The notes: a model not told the origin generated them from the letters alone. A stretch of 64,000 nucleotides of DNA from an uncultured Bacteroides sp. (GCF_963677945.1 NZ_OY782578.1:3625258-3689257); one strand, 5' to 3'; counted from the stretch's first letter, positions 37,156 through 47,952 are shown. Numbers and translations are program-made.

Positions 37156-37977
37156 TTATTTCTTGGCCGGTTCCAAGACTTCCATATCTATATACTTTTT
37201 AGCAGCTATTTTTTTAGGACCTCCCATAGTAGCATTTGTTATATGAGGCATACTTTTAAGATATGCAACCAAATCCTCATCTAATTGTTTTCTTTTTCCA
37301 TATAGTTTTTGCTTTGAACATTTAATAAATTTCCCTTTTATATTTATAGGTATACTTTCTTTTAATTGTCTGATTCCAACACAATAAAAATGATAAAGAC
37401 TATCACTATCCACAGCGTTCAATATTAGACCGGGTAATCCATTGAGCTTCCAGGGCCCATCAGAAATTGGTATTTCAGTAGTATACCAAGCTGTCCACTT
37501 TCTTCCTTTAAATGCTGCCATAGCTTTCTGACATGAATATCCCTGAATATCTTTTTGCTCTGAAAGTAAAGTCCATAATGGTTTTTCTAAAGGTTCTTCA
37601 TATCTGTAAGAATCAAATACTACTTTATCCGTATAAGTCAGCATCCCCTTAGAAGGATAGTTCTTATATACATGATAATACTGGTAACTTCGGGGAATAT
37701 CAGCAGCAAGAGATGTAGCTTGTGAAATATCTCCTCCTAAAACAAAAACACTGTCTCTGATATGTTGTATTTGATCTTCTCTTTTACTATAAAACTCAGA
37801 ACATAGATTCCCTATGTTCAAAACCATTTCATCGAATTCCATTTTCTTTGGAGAATCAGGACTCTTTGCGAAATCTTCTTTATAAGTTACTTGTATATAA
37901 GCACTATCTGATAGATTTTGAGAAAAAGAATCCAATTCCGATGCCAATAAGAAAAACAATATTATAGTTCTTTTCAT
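37156..37977 (-). CDS. GLPGLI-family protein, copy 2
   Basis: 273 aa from the ATG at 37977 (the frame is open to 37998). Signal peptide MKRTIILFFLLASELDSFSQ. The core IQGYSCQKAMAAFKGRKWTAWYTTE and ISDGPWKLNGLPGLILNAVDSDSLYHFYCVGI are almost the same as copy 1, including the C-terminal KYIDMEVLEPAKK. It ends 2 nt before the barrel-gene remnant, keeping the GLPGLI-barrel order of the downstream pair. Paralogue by tandem duplication; function unknown. Confidence 0.87.
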   Translation of the reverse strand: MKRTIILFFLLASELDSFSQNLSDSAYIQVTYKEDFAKSPDSPKKMEFDEMVLNIGNLCSEFYSKREDQIQHIRDSVFVLGGDISQATSLAADIPRSYQYYHVYKNYPSKGMLTYTDKVVFDSYRYEEPLEKPLWTLLSEQKDIQGYSCQKAMAAFKGRKWTAWYTTEIPISDGPWKLNGLPGLILNAVDSDSLYHFYCVGIRQLKESIPINIKGKFIKCSKQKLYGKRKQLDEDLVAYLKSMPHITNATMGGPKKIAAKKYIDMEVLEPAKK

Positions 37978-38062
37978 AAAAATTATTTCTTCAATCACTA
38001 AAATTCAAATTAGTTGTTCAAATATGATATGCCAATATTCCATCATAAGTCTGTTTTTAGTA

Positions 38063-38173
38063 TTAGTTCCTCTTAATAGGTTCCAGAACTTCCATATCTA
38101 CAAACTTTCTTACTAGAAATTCCATTGGTATCCCATTTTTATCTGTTAAAAGGAGTATTATTTCATTTACAAA
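38063..38173 (-). pseudogene. 3' remnant of a third GLPGLI gene
   Basis: In one minus-strand frame this encodes a tail ending LTDKNGIPMEFLVRKFVD, then MEVLEPIKRN and a stop, colinear with the C-termini of copies 1 and 2 (VRKYVDLEVLESAKK; AAKKYIDMEVLEPAKK). Nothing upstream of it matches the remaining GLPGLI domain. It shows that at least three cassettes once stood here. Confidence 0.75.
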
Positions 38174-38262
38174 TATAAATAGTAAAGATTTAAAAAACAA
38201 CAAAAGTAATTCTTTTTCATGTTTAAATAAATACAATTACCAATAATTAATGTATAAAAAAA

Positions 38263-38289
38263 ATCCTGCAAGAGTAGATCTTGCAGGAT
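38263..38289 (-). terminator. Rho-independent terminator of the acetyltransferase gene
   Basis: ATCCTGCAAGA and TCTTGCAGGAT form a perfect 11-bp stem with a 5-nt loop; on the minus strand it is followed by eight T residues. Confidence 0.9.
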
Positions 38290-38316
38290 ATAAATTATGT
38301 TTTCAAATGATTCATT

Positions 38317-38739
38317 TTATTCAATAAATCCTTTTTCTCTTTTGCTATCAGCATCCTGGAAATAAGCCATGCCTGTGAGCATTTTACTGAAACCATTTCT
38401 TTTGTAAAACTCTTCTTTGCCTGGAGAGGCATATAAAATAAGATTATACCCCAAGAGTTGTTCCTTTAAATTTTCAATAAGTATTTTGCCCAATCCTTTA
38501 CTTTGATAGGACGGATGAATAGCTACATCATATACCGCAGCCTGAGAAACACCATCACTGATAGCTCGTGCGAATCCAACCAATGTTTCTTTATGGAATA
38601 TAAAAACTATTGAGGCACTGTTTCGAAAAGCTTTTTCCTGAACCTCAGGGGCATGATATCTCATACCTACAGCTTTTAATATTTCTACTACTTCAGAGAA
38701 GTCAATGCCATCACAATTATTTATTATTCTTATTTCCAT
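38317..38739 (-). CDS. GNAT-family N-acetyltransferase
   Basis: 140 aa. GNAT fold with FIFHKETLVGFARAISDGVSQ (beta 2-4), VAIHPSYQSKGLGKILIENL (acetyl-CoA pyrophosphate loop, Q/R-x-x-G-x-G/A) and LILYASPGKEEFYKRNGF. Acceptor substrate unknown. It lies 57 nt after the next GNAT gene on the same strand; the two may share a transcript that ends at the strong terminator at 38263. Confidence 0.9.
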   Translation of the reverse strand: MEIRIINNCDGIDFSEVVEILKAVGMRYHAPEVQEKAFRNSASIVFIFHKETLVGFARAISDGVSQAAVYDVAIHPSYQSKGLGKILIENLKEQLLGYNLILYASPGKEEFYKRNGFSKMLTGMAYFQDADSKREKGFIE

Positions 38740-38796
38740 AACTAAGCAAAGATTATTCTTTTAATGCTTTATTTCTGGTATCTGATAGAAAGAGGA

Positions 38797-39294
38797 TTAA
38801 ACCTCTTTCTGATAAAACATTAAATCCAGGTATTGATCAAATTTACGGGCTACGTTCTTTAAATTCCCACTGCAAGTATAACCACATTTCTCAAACAAAT
38901 GGCGACTAACCATGTTATCTCCGGAAATTAATGCAACAATATTTGTAAATCCTCCTTCGCGAACATAGTCTTCAAGTCTCATTAAAGCTTCTGTTCCATA
39001 TCCTCTGCCTTCGAACCCTGGTTTCAGGTAAATAGTAATTTCAACAGAAACACTAAATGCAGCACGCGGCTTGAATTTATTAAAATAACAGAAACCACAT
39101 TTTTCTCCTTCGGGAGTTAGAAGCATAAAGGAACGGTAAAGAGGATCCATCACAGGAACAAAACTCCTTATATCCTCCATCGGAACAGGATCTATAGAAT
39201 AAACAACAGTAGTATTAAGCGTGTAGTAATCATACATTTCCTTCACAAAAGAAAGATCTTCCTCTTCTATTTCTACAAATTTCAATTGATTCAT
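38797..39294 (-). CDS. GNAT-family N-acetyltransferase, phosphinothricin-acetyltransferase-like
   Basis: 165 aa. YDYYTLNTTVVYSIDPVPMEDI resembles the Pat-type N-terminus. The acetyl-CoA loop is IYLKPGFEGRGYGTEALMRLE, and the end VSRHLFEKCGYTCSGNLKNVARKFDQYLDLMFYQ is typical of the Pat/YncA group, which acetylates small amines or amino-acid analogues. Substrate not assigned. A minus-strand TATCTTTG box lies at 39327-39320. Confidence 0.88.
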   Translation of the reverse strand: MNQLKFVEIEEEDLSFVKEMYDYYTLNTTVVYSIDPVPMEDIRSFVPVMDPLYRSFMLLTPEGEKCGFCYFNKFKPRAAFSVSVEITIYLKPGFEGRGYGTEALMRLEDYVREGGFTNIVALISGDNMVSRHLFEKCGYTCSGNLKNVARKFDQYLDLMFYQKEV

Positions 39295-39430
39295 AATTCT
39301 ATGACTGATATTTGAAGCCCAAAGATAGATGTTTTTTGCTAATCATTCTTTAGGTTTTAATTAATAAGAACTATTTAGTTAGTTATTTAGTGATAAAAAA
39401 TTAACAAATAAATTAAATTTCCAAAATTTA

Positions 39431-39463
39431 TTTGTACACAGCTTTAAAAAAGATATACATTTA
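39431..39463 (+). promoter_or_regulatory. Probable promoter for the lipoprotein gene at 39507
   Basis: TTTG at 39431-39434 and TACATTTA at 39456-39463 are separated by 21 nt, close to the Bacteroidetes promoter pattern; the last base of the -7 box deviates. Confidence 0.45.
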
Positions 39464-39506
39464 CACTATCAAATTAAATGATTAAAATAAAACACTACAT
39501 AAACAA

Positions 39507-39950
39507 ATGAATAACGCAAAATCACTGTATAAGGGAATTACGGGAATATTTATTGTTATGATATTTACTACTTGTTCAACTTATACTATTCCTGTTGATA
39601 GTTTTAAGACACAAATGGAAACGTCATCAAAGATCCGCAAAGCGACTAATAGACCTGGAGTAATTTTCGCAAGAGCCGATAAGATAGAGACTAATGGAAT
39701 AGAATACATTGAGTGCCTCAACAAAAAACTACAACCAGTAAAAGTGAAGGTCAACCCTAATATAATAATGCAGGTAACAGATTCAAATAATAAAAAAACT
39801 GTTTTCTATTTCGATTCCGTTTTAAAGGAAGATTCAGTCATAACAGGTTTTACATCTTATATATTTATGACAAAGAAATCTATACCATTGAACAGTATTC
39901 GTAAAATAATAATTGACGCATCACGTAAAGGTAACTTTTCTTACAAATAA
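39507..39950 (+). CDS. Small lipoprotein of unknown function
   Basis: 147 aa with a probable lipobox IFTTC (Cys23). The mature part is mostly beta (GVIFARADKIETNGIEYIEC, KVKVNPNIIMQVTDSN, KTVFYFDSV) and ends with IPLNSIRKIIIDASRK. No family recognised. It lies 22 nt before the next gene, a regulatory-domain protein, and likely forms an operon with it. Confidence 0.7.
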   Translation: MNNAKSLYKGITGIFIVMIFTTCSTYTIPVDSFKTQMETSSKIRKATNRPGVIFARADKIETNGIEYIECLNKKLQPVKVKVNPNIIMQVTDSNNKKTVFYFDSVLKEDSVITGFTSYIFMTKKSIPLNSIRKIIIDASRKGNFSYK

Positions 39951-39972
39951 CATATATAATAACCATTAAAAA

Positions 39973-40791
39973 ATGAAAAGATCTATCAACCTGATTATCT
40001 TATTAATATTCCCCATTATCACATTCGCTCAAACATATTCAGGAAATGTTCTTAATGAGAAAAAAGAACCTTTGGAATACGTAAATATTGGTGTGATAGG
40101 GAAAGATATAGGTACGGTTTCAGATGTAAATGGGCACTACAATATTAATGTTGGTTCAGAATTTGATAACGATTCTATCCGTTTTTCCTATACAGGATAT
40201 ACCCCAGTTTCCATTAAGATGGCCGATTTCAAAAAGCAATCTCATCTTATCAGTCTTAAGCCAGAAGTCTTTAACCTGAGTGAAGTAGTAATAAAACCAA
40301 TTCGTGTAAAAGAAAAGAAGTTAGGTAATAATTTCAAGGTGTTTTTTCAAGCCGGTTTCATGGATAATAAAAAAGGATATGAAATGGGAGTTCTATTAAA
40401 GATTAAGAAACGGGCTATCTTACATAACGTTTCTATAAAAGTAACCAAATGCACTTACGACAGTCTTTGTTTTCGTCTGAATATTTATAAAGAGGCAGGT
40501 AAAAATAATTTTGTTAATGTGCTGCGCGATCCAATATATATTTACAGTAAAGCGCCCAAAGGTTCATTTACTTTGAGTTCAAAATTAACTGATAATAAAC
40601 TGGATGATATTGTTGTTGAAGGAAACACACTTGTTACAATGGAGTTTATTAAGGATTTAGGAAAAGGACAATTATACCTGGCATCGGGAATGATAGGAGC
40701 AACGTCCTATTACAGAAAAACAAGTCAGGGAAAATGGAAAAAAGCACCAGTAAAACTCGCTTTAAAAGTTGACGCAGAAGTAGAGAAATAA
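39973..40791 (+). CDS. Secreted CarboxypepD_reg-like domain protein
   Basis: 272 aa. Signal peptide ends IITFAQ. Residues about 21-100 form the carboxypeptidase-regulatory-like beta domain (YSGNVLNEKKEPLEYVNIGV, GTVSDVNGHYNINV, SVYTGYTPVSIKM-type strand). Here it is not followed by a plug and barrel but by a 170-residue beta-rich domain (VSIKVTKCTYDSLCFRLNIY). This short form is common in Bacteroidetes with no known activity. Second gene of a two-gene operon. Confidence 0.75.
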   Translation: MKRSINLIILLIFPIITFAQTYSGNVLNEKKEPLEYVNIGVIGKDIGTVSDVNGHYNINVGSEFDNDSIRFSYTGYTPVSIKMADFKKQSHLISLKPEVFNLSEVVIKPIRVKEKKLGNNFKVFFQAGFMDNKKGYEMGVLLKIKKRAILHNVSIKVTKCTYDSLCFRLNIYKEAGKNNFVNVLRDPIYIYSKAPKGSFTLSSKLTDNKLDDIVVEGNTLVTMEFIKDLGKGQLYLASGMIGATSYYRKTSQGKWKKAPVKLALKVDAEVEK

Positions 40792-40818
40792 TAGAGTTAA
40801 TCCACTCTATTATTTCTC
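40783..40818. terminator. Bidirectional terminator overlapping a stop codon
   Basis: GAGAAATAATAGAGT and ACTCTATTATTTCTC form a perfect 15-bp stem with a 6-nt loop. It includes the TAA stop of the gene ending at 40791 and lies 11 nt from the end of the converging GH20 gene. Confidence 0.75.
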
Positions 40819-40828
40819 AAGCATTATT

Positions 40829-42901
40829 TTACTTCACAATAATCTCATCAATAAACATAAAACCACCTTTACTGTTAGGACGAGCAATGTATTGAATGTA
40901 GCGTGCTGTTTGTTCACCTTGCCAGCCAAATTCGCGGAAGGCCAACCGTTCATAATCCTCTGGAAGCTCGTTCTCTATTTTGCGAAGAGAAGTAAAATTC
41001 ACGCCATCTTCAGAGATTCTGATTTCCACGTCATGAGGCATCCACACACCAGGTCCGATGAGTTGCATAAAGTCGGCACCTATTGAATGAACAGGCATAG
41101 ATGCACCAAGATCAATAGTTACATCCAAGTCTGTACCAATAATACCTTGCCAACGGTGGTCGCCATACGACCATCCGCCTCTAAATCCATCTACCAAAGC
41201 AGAATCACCACCTGCAGTGTAATTATAGTAATACTTTTTTTTTGAGTTATAGGTTATTTTCTTCCCTACAGCAAGATGGTTCTCTTTTTGCAGACTTACA
41301 GGTCTCTCTCCCACTTCATTCTTCAACTGAAAAGGATGATATCCACGGCTTTCGAGGAAATCGACAGCTTTCAAAGCACGTGCATGAAAATCTGTGTACG
41401 ACTTAAGTTCTGGAGCTGTCCATGCAACTTCAGCCAAAGCTAGTAATCTTGGATAGATCATATATTCTGCATGCTCTGGCGTTGGAATATATTCAGTCCA
41501 CAAGTTCGCCTGCACACCAAGAATTAGTTTTTTCTGATCAACAGTCAGTGAATCGGGAACCGGATTATAAGAATATACTTTCTGCAAAGGCAGAAATCCT
41601 CCAATTGCTTCGGGCTGAGTGGAAGGATCATCTTGAAAAGCATCAAAATAACAATGAGAACCAGGAGTCATTATAGTCTGATGACCAGCTTTTGCTGCAG
41701 CTATTCCGCCTTCTTCACCTCGCCATGACATCACAGTGGCGTCGGGTGCCAAACCACCCTGAAGTATTTCATCCCAACCCAGCAGTTTTCTTCCATTAGC
41801 ATTAAGGAACTTTTCTATTCGGTGAATCATATAACTCTGTAGCTCATCTACATTCTTCAAATTCTCATTCGTCATACGTGCCTGACATTTAGCGCAGGTT
41901 TTCCATCCCTTCTTGGTTGCTTCGTCTCCTCCTATATGTATATATTTAGATGGGAAAAGAGCCATTACTTCGGTTAGTACGTTTTCAAGAAATGTAAAAG
42001 TACTGTCATTTCCAATGCAGAAGTCAGAATCCACATAAGGTTTCCCGGAGCAAGATAATTCCGGGTAAACAGCCAGAACTTCTTCAGAATGTCCCGGCAT
42101 CTCTATTTCCGGAATAACGGTGATAAAGCGCGACTGAGCATAAGCCACTACCTCTTTGATATCTTCCTGAGTATAATATCCACCTTGTGCTTTCGGATTA
42201 TTTTTAGTACAATATTTCCGGCCGTTTCTATGCCATTCTTTCCATGTTTTGTAAGGTCTCCATGCTGCACTATCTGTAAGCAAAGGATATTTCTTAATTT
42301 CAATACGCCAGCCTGCACCGTCAGTCAGATGCCAATGAAAGCGGTTAAGCTTATAATAAGCCATCATATCAAGCTGCTTCTTGATAAAATTCTTAGTAAA
42401 GAAATGACGGGATACATCCAGATGAAGTCCTCGGTAAGAGAATCTGGGAGTATCCTTAATTAGTGCAGCAGGAAGCACTTTTGTTTTCAAACCTTCGTTC
42501 TGATTCACTAACTGTAAAAGCGACTGAACTCCATAAAATAATCCGGCTCCTTCTGTTGCAGATATCGTAATTTGCTTAGGAGTTATAGATAGCTGATAGC
42601 TTTCAGATGAAGGATAATCAGTTGTTTTTTCAACCAAAAGAAGGCTCACTGAATTCTTCTTGCCCGTTTTTCCTATTTTAGAAAGATTCAAAGGAGATTC
42701 TTTCAGTAAGTTAAGCATATTATTACGCTCTTCACCTTTAAGATTTGTATAGAGCACCGTCTTTTTATTCAGTGTAAAGGTTCCTTTCTGCAGCTCTTCA
42801 ACCAAAGGTTTTGGTGTAATATTAAGCTGAGCAGCCAGTTTGCCACCACTGCATAAAAAAACTATCAATAGAATAAGGATGTTTGTTCTGTTTGGTTTCA
42901 T
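40829..42901 (-). CDS. GH20 beta-N-acetylhexosaminidase with C-terminal F5/8 type C domain
   Basis: 690 aa from the ATG at 42901. Signal peptide ends GGKLAAQ. An N-terminal GH20b-type domain precedes the catalytic barrel: YRGLHLDVSRHFF, FHWHLTDGAGWRIEIKKYP, VIPEIEMPGHSEEVLA, and HIGGDEATKKGW, with the catalytic Asp-Glu pair near residue 325. A discoidin-like carbohydrate-binding domain closes the protein (VTIDLGASMPVHSIGADF, ARYIQYIARP). It removes terminal beta-GlcNAc or GalNAc from host or dietary glycans, probably periplasmic or surface. A minus-strand TAACTTTG box lies at 42995-42988. Confidence 0.93.
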   Translation of the reverse strand: MKPNRTNILILLIVFLCSGGKLAAQLNITPKPLVEELQKGTFTLNKKTVLYTNLKGEERNNMLNLLKESPLNLSKIGKTGKKNSVSLLLVEKTTDYPSSESYQLSITPKQITISATEGAGLFYGVQSLLQLVNQNEGLKTKVLPAALIKDTPRFSYRGLHLDVSRHFFTKNFIKKQLDMMAYYKLNRFHWHLTDGAGWRIEIKKYPLLTDSAAWRPYKTWKEWHRNGRKYCTKNNPKAQGGYYTQEDIKEVVAYAQSRFITVIPEIEMPGHSEEVLAVYPELSCSGKPYVDSDFCIGNDSTFTFLENVLTEVMALFPSKYIHIGGDEATKKGWKTCAKCQARMTNENLKNVDELQSYMIHRIEKFLNANGRKLLGWDEILQGGLAPDATVMSWRGEEGGIAAAKAGHQTIMTPGSHCYFDAFQDDPSTQPEAIGGFLPLQKVYSYNPVPDSLTVDQKKLILGVQANLWTEYIPTPEHAEYMIYPRLLALAEVAWTAPELKSYTDFHARALKAVDFLESRGYHPFQLKNEVGERPVSLQKENHLAVGKKITYNSKKKYYYNYTAGGDSALVDGFRGGWSYGDHRWQGIIGTDLDVTIDLGASMPVHSIGADFMQLIGPGVWMPHDVEIRISEDGVNFTSLRKIENELPEDYERLAFREFGWQGEQTARYIQYIARPNSKGGFMFIDEIIVK

Positions 42902-43217
42902 TAGCAAGTATTTAATTATTAGTATATGTTATTTATCATCACATTAATTTCAGTACAGATATAATATATTATTTTAAAATAAGAGACCAAAGTTATAGAT
43001 ATATTTCATATCTAAAGAACTATTACAACCAAAAATATAAAAATAAATAAAGGATATAATTGTAATACATTTATCGATAGAAAATATAACTTTAGTCATA
43101 AACGGAAATAAAACAAGACACTTTAACTAAGAAAAATATTCCTCAATAAATATATTCCCACTATTTTGCGTAAATTTGCACCCGAATTCAGACAAAACAG
43201 CAGAAGGTTAAAGAATT
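42902..43217. promoter_or_regulatory. Divergent promoter region between GH20 and LuxR-type genes
   Basis: AT-rich, no gene seen. It holds a minus-strand TAACTTTG box (42995-42988) and a plus-strand TAAATTTG box (43171-43178), 39 nt before the LuxR-type ATG. Confidence 0.45.
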
Positions 43218-43862
43218 ATGAGAGATTATGTTATTGCAGACAATCAAGATATTACCAAAGCAGGGATACTTTTCTTGCTAGGGGGACTGAAAGATGTAGG
43301 CAATATTACGGAGGCTAATAATCGTGTGGAGCTCATCAAAGAGTTGCGTACCACTCCCGAAGCGATTGTTATTCTGGACTATACACTGTTTGACTTTTCC
43401 GGAGCTGATGAATTACTTATTCTCAATGAACGCTTCCCTAAAATTAGCTGGATACTATTTTCCGATGAACTTAGTGAAGAATTTGTTAAGCGGGTACTTT
43501 ACAGTAGCCAGTCGTTCAGTTTTGTGATGAAAGATAATTCAAAGGAAGAAATTACATCCGCTTTACAGTGTGCCATGCGTAAAGAAAGGTTTATCTGTAA
43601 CCATGTAAGTAACATGCTGATTGGTAAACAAACTCAGGCCCCTATTGAAAACATACTTACCAATACAGAAAAGATTATTTTAAAAGAGATTGCATTAGGT
43701 AAAACTACAAAAGAAATTGCTGCCGAACGGAATCTGAGTTTTCACACAATTAACTCGCACAGAAAAAATATCTTCCGGAAACTGGAAGTAAACAACGTTC
43801 ACGAAGCAACAAAATACGCCATGAGAGCAGGGATTGTTGACATGGCGGAATATTATATATAA
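43218..43862 (+). CDS. LuxR/NarL-type response regulator
   Basis: 214 aa. The receiver-like domain opens with YVIADNQDITKAGILFLL and has Asp near residue 54 (VILDYTLFDFSG) and a KDNSK loop, so phosphorylation is plausible though the acidic pocket is reduced. The C-terminal GerE domain is LTNTEKIILKEIALGKTTKEIAAERNLSFHTINSHRKNIF. No histidine kinase is adjacent. It ends 12 nt before mnmA, so the two are probably co-transcribed, a pairing often seen in Bacteroides. Confidence 0.88.
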   Translation: MRDYVIADNQDITKAGILFLLGGLKDVGNITEANNRVELIKELRTTPEAIVILDYTLFDFSGADELLILNERFPKISWILFSDELSEEFVKRVLYSSQSFSFVMKDNSKEEITSALQCAMRKERFICNHVSNMLIGKQTQAPIENILTNTEKIILKEIALGKTTKEIAAERNLSFHTINSHRKNIFRKLEVNNVHEATKYAMRAGIVDMAEYYI

Positions 43863-43874
43863 CATTTATTTTTT

Positions 43875-44948
43875 ATGGAAATAGCAACATTACTCTCAGG
43901 AGGTGTAGACAGCTCAGTTGTTGTACATCTTCTAAAGGAACAAGGATATGATCCGGCTTTGTTTTATATCAAGATCGGGATGGACGATGATGAGGATCTT
44001 TCATGTACAGCAGAAGAAGATATTGAAATGGCGACTTATATTGCGAAAAAATATGGATGCCGCTTTGAGATTATTGACTTACAGAAGGAATATTGGGACA
44101 ATGTGGTGTCTTATACCATAGATAAAGTGCGTAAAGGATTCACTCCCAATCCGGATGTAATGTGCAATAAACTAATCAAATTTGGTTGCTTTGAACAGAA
44201 ATGCGGAAAAGATTTTGATAAGACTGCTACAGGACATTATGCTTCTACAACAGAAATAGATGGAAAGGTTTATCTCTCCACAGCTATTGACCCGGTAAAA
44301 GATCAGACCGACTTTTTGGCTCAGATTGATTACTTACAGGTATCAAAGCTGATGTTCCCACTTGGCAGAATGATGAAGAGCGAAGTTAGGGATGCCGCTC
44401 TCCGCGCAGCACTTCCTACTGCCAAAAGAAAAGATAGTCAGGGCATTTGCTTTCTGGGAAAGATTAACTATAACGACTTCATTCGTCGCTACTTAGGCGA
44501 GAAGAAAGGAAAAATTGTGGAACTGGAAACCGGAAAGATTCTAGGTACCCACAATGGATATTGGTTCCACACTATCGGTCAACGAAAAGGACTTGGCTTG
44601 GGTGGTGGTCCCTGGTTCGTTATTAAAAAAGATCTAGAACAAAATATTATTTATGTTTCTCGCGGTTACGAAGTTGAAACACAATATGGGCACGAATTCA
44701 GTATGCACGATTTCCATTTCATCACAGACAATCCTTGGGAATCGGTAAAAGATTCTATTGATGTCACTTTCAAAATTCGTCATACTCCGGAATTTATACC
44801 TGGAAAACTTACACACGACGGAAACATTTACAGAATAGAATCGTCCAAGAAACTGCAAGGTATTGCACCAGGCCAGTTTGGTGTGGTATATGATAAAGAT
44901 GCAAACATTTGCGTAGGAAGTGGAGAAATCCTTTGCAAGGATAGATAA
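43875..44948 (+). CDS. mnmA: tRNA-specific 2-thiouridylase MnmA
   Basis: 357 aa. Thiolates U34 of tRNA(Lys, Glu, Gln). ATP-pyrophosphatase loop [15 protein letters not shown] at the N-terminus; [13 protein letters not shown] and DSQGICFLG carry the two catalytic Cys; [28 protein letters not shown] and [13 protein letters not shown] are further family motifs. Bacteroides genomes commonly encode more than one MnmA paralogue, so this may not be the sole copy. Co-transcribed with the upstream LuxR-type regulator. Confidence 0.93.
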   Translation: MEIATLLSGGVDSSVVVHLLKEQGYDPALFYIKIGMDDDEDLSCTAEEDIEMATYIAKKYGCRFEIIDLQKEYWDNVVSYTIDKVRKGFTPNPDVMCNKLIKFGCFEQKCGKDFDKTATGHYASTTEIDGKVYLSTAIDPVKDQTDFLAQIDYLQVSKLMFPLGRMMKSEVRDAALRAALPTAKRKDSQGICFLGKINYNDFIRRYLGEKKGKIVELETGKILGTHNGYWFHTIGQRKGLGLGGGPWFVIKKDLEQNIIYVSRGYEVETQYGHEFSMHDFHFITDNPWESVKDSIDVTFKIRHTPEFIPGKLTHDGNIYRIESSKKLQGIAPGQFGVVYDKDANICVGSGEILCKDR

Positions 44949-44953
44949 ATGTA

Positions 44954-44998
44954 TAGCCGGAACCTTTTAATTTTCACAAAATTAAAATGCTCCGGCTA
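44954..44998. terminator. Stem-loop between converging genes
   Basis: TAGCCGGA pairs with TCCGGCTA and an inner AATTTT/AAAATT stem extends it. There is no long T-run, so termination strength is uncertain. Confidence 0.5.
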
Positions 44999-45062
44999 AC
45001 CACCACTTAAAAACAACAACAATAAAGAACGAGAGTCGATTATGAAACCACCGCTGTGGGCT

Positions 45063-45530
45063 TCATAAATATAATTCCATCATAATATTGCAACGTTTAT
45101 ATGAAGCACCACGTTTAGGAACTGATTTAAATCCAAGTTTCTTATAAAGCGCTATGGATGCTTCCATTCTTGTATTCCCTTCCAGAAATATCTTTTTATA
45201 ACCGTTACTTCGGGCATAAGCCAAAGCTGCTTCTCCCAAAAGGCTCCCAGCTCCCTTTCCTTGATAGCCAGGAGTTACAGCCATCTTTGCCAATTCATAT
45301 ATTCCTTTTTCCGGATGAGACATAAGTGCACAACATCCAACAGGCTTTCCATATTTATTGACTACAAAGAAAATTTGTCCGCCTTTATTCAGAATGTAAC
45401 CTTCTGGGTCGCTAAATACAACTCGGTCAGAACTTTCCAGATGGAAGAAAGTCTGTATCCATTCTGAATTAAGCCGAACAAAATCTGATTGATAGGACGG
45501 CTGATATAATTCAATTCTCAGCTCACCCAT
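45063..45530 (-). CDS. GNAT-family N-acetyltransferase
   Basis: 155 aa. IELYQPSYQSDFVRLNSEWI at the N-terminus, VTPGYQGKGAGSLLGEAALAYA as the acetyl-CoA loop, and ASIALYKKLGFKSVPKR at the end. It starts 2 nt after the metY stop, so it is the last gene of a cysK-metY-GNAT operon; a link to sulphur amino acids (for example acetylating homoserine or detoxifying analogues) is only inferred from position. Confidence 0.88.
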   Translation of the reverse strand: MGELRIELYQPSYQSDFVRLNSEWIQTFFHLESSDRVVFSDPEGYILNKGGQIFFVVNKYGKPVGCCALMSHPEKGIYELAKMAVTPGYQGKGAGSLLGEAALAYARSNGYKKIFLEGNTRMEASIALYKKLGFKSVPKRGASYKRCNIMMELYL

Positions 45531-45532
45531 AT

Positions 45533-46852
<1,320 letters not shown>

Positions 46853-46902
46853 TTAAATTTCTTATTCTATTAATTAAATCAGGATAAATTCAGCTCCCGC
46901 TC

Positions 46903-47850
46903 CTACAAAGGATATTCGTCGAAAGCATAAAGCAAAGTAGAAAGGTAGCGTTCGCCGGTATCAGGAAGTAATGCAACTATTTTCTTTCCTGCGTTTTCCG
47001 GACGCTTAGCAAGTTGTATTGCGGCGAATACTGCTGCTCCGGAAGAGATTCCTACTAAAAGTCCTTCTTGTGAAGCAAGTTCACGACCTGTGCGGATTGC
47101 ATCATCATTGCTCACCTGAACAATTTCATCTACCACACTGCTGTTAAAGTTATTAGGAACGAATCCTGCACCTATACCCTGAATTTTATGCGGACCAGAT
47201 TTACCACCTGATAATACAGGAGAATCCACTGGTTCAACAGCAATAATCTGTACATTAGGATTATATTTTTTCAGTGTTACTCCAACTCCCGATACAGTTC
47301 CTCCTGTACCTACACCTGCTACAAAGATGTCAACCTTACCATCTGTGTCTCTCCATACTTCTTCTGCGGTAGTTTTACTATGAATTTCCGGATTAGCAGA
47401 ATTTTCAAATTGCTGAAGTAAAACAGCATCCGGAGTTTCTTCTTTAATAGCGAAAGCTTTTGCTATTGCCCCTTTCATACCTTCGGCGCCAGGAGTCAGA
47501 ACCAGATTAGCTCCAAGAGCTTTAAGAAGATTTCTACGTTCAACGCTCATGGTATCGGGCATTGTCAAAATTAACTTATATTTTTTTACTGCGGCAACAA
47601 ATGCGAGTCCTACTCCCATGTTTCCGCTTGTTGGTTCTACTATCACACTTCCCGGTTTAAGAAGTCCTTTTTCCTCAGCATCCTGAATCATTGCAAATGC
47701 TGCACGATCTTTTACGCTACCAGCAGGATTAAAGTATTCCAGTTTTGCAATCACTGTTGCTTTGAGGTCCTTAACTGCATTAAAATGAGAAAGTTCTAAT
47801 AAAGGAGTATTTCCTATTAGGTCTGTTAATTGTTTTGCGATCTTTGCCAT
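46903..47850 (-). CDS. cysK: Cysteine synthase A (O-acetylserine sulfhydrylase)
   Basis: 315 aa from the ATG at 47850; the frame is open to 47931 but the family starts at [20 protein letters not shown] lysine in [18 protein letters not shown]; substrate loop [18 protein letters not shown] phosphate loop [12 protein letters not shown]. Makes cysteine from O-acetylserine and sulphide. A minus-strand TATCTTTG box (47891-47884) with TTGT 19 nt upstream is a likely promoter. A perfect 16-bp palindrome lies a little further upstream. Confidence 0.94.
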   Translation of the reverse strand: MAKIAKQLTDLIGNTPLLELSHFNAVKDLKATVIAKLEYFNPAGSVKDRAAFAMIQDAEEKGLLKPGSVIVEPTSGNMGVGLAFVAAVKKYKLILTMPDTMSVERRNLLKALGANLVLTPGAEGMKGAIAKAFAIKEETPDAVLLQQFENSANPEIHSKTTAEEVWRDTDGKVDIFVAGVGTGGTVSGVGVTLKKYNPNVQIIAVEPVDSPVLSGGKSGPHKIQGIGAGFVPNNFNSSVVDEIVQVSNDDAIRTGRELASQEGLLVGISSGAAVFAAIQLAKRPENAGKKIVALLPDTGERYLSTLLYAFDEYPL

Positions 47851-47936
47851 AATGCTATAGTTTTTAATTGTTTTCTTATATTGCAAAGATAGGGTGTGAT
47901 TAAGAGGTACACAATCACGTAATTTAGTCATTTTCG

Positions 47937-47952
47937 TACCACAATTGTGGTA
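47937..47952. promoter_or_regulatory. Perfect 16-bp palindrome between cysK and the S41-like gene
   Basis: TACCACAATTGTGGTA is perfectly self-complementary. It lies about 45 nt upstream of the cysK -7 box and near the -33 position of the divergent gene, whose TAGTTTTG box is at 47971-47978. A second, looser inverted repeat (GTGATT/AATCAC) lies at about 47896-47918. A dimeric regulator probably binds here. Confidence 0.6.

Noticed and set aside
42089-42463. 124-codon antisense frame over the GH20 gene
   Set aside because: Hydrophobic-looking but entirely opposite conserved GH20 codons; a shadow.
43218-43862. Quorum-sensing LuxR regulator
   Set aside because: The N-terminus is receiver-like and not an autoinducer-binding domain, and no LuxI-type gene is present.
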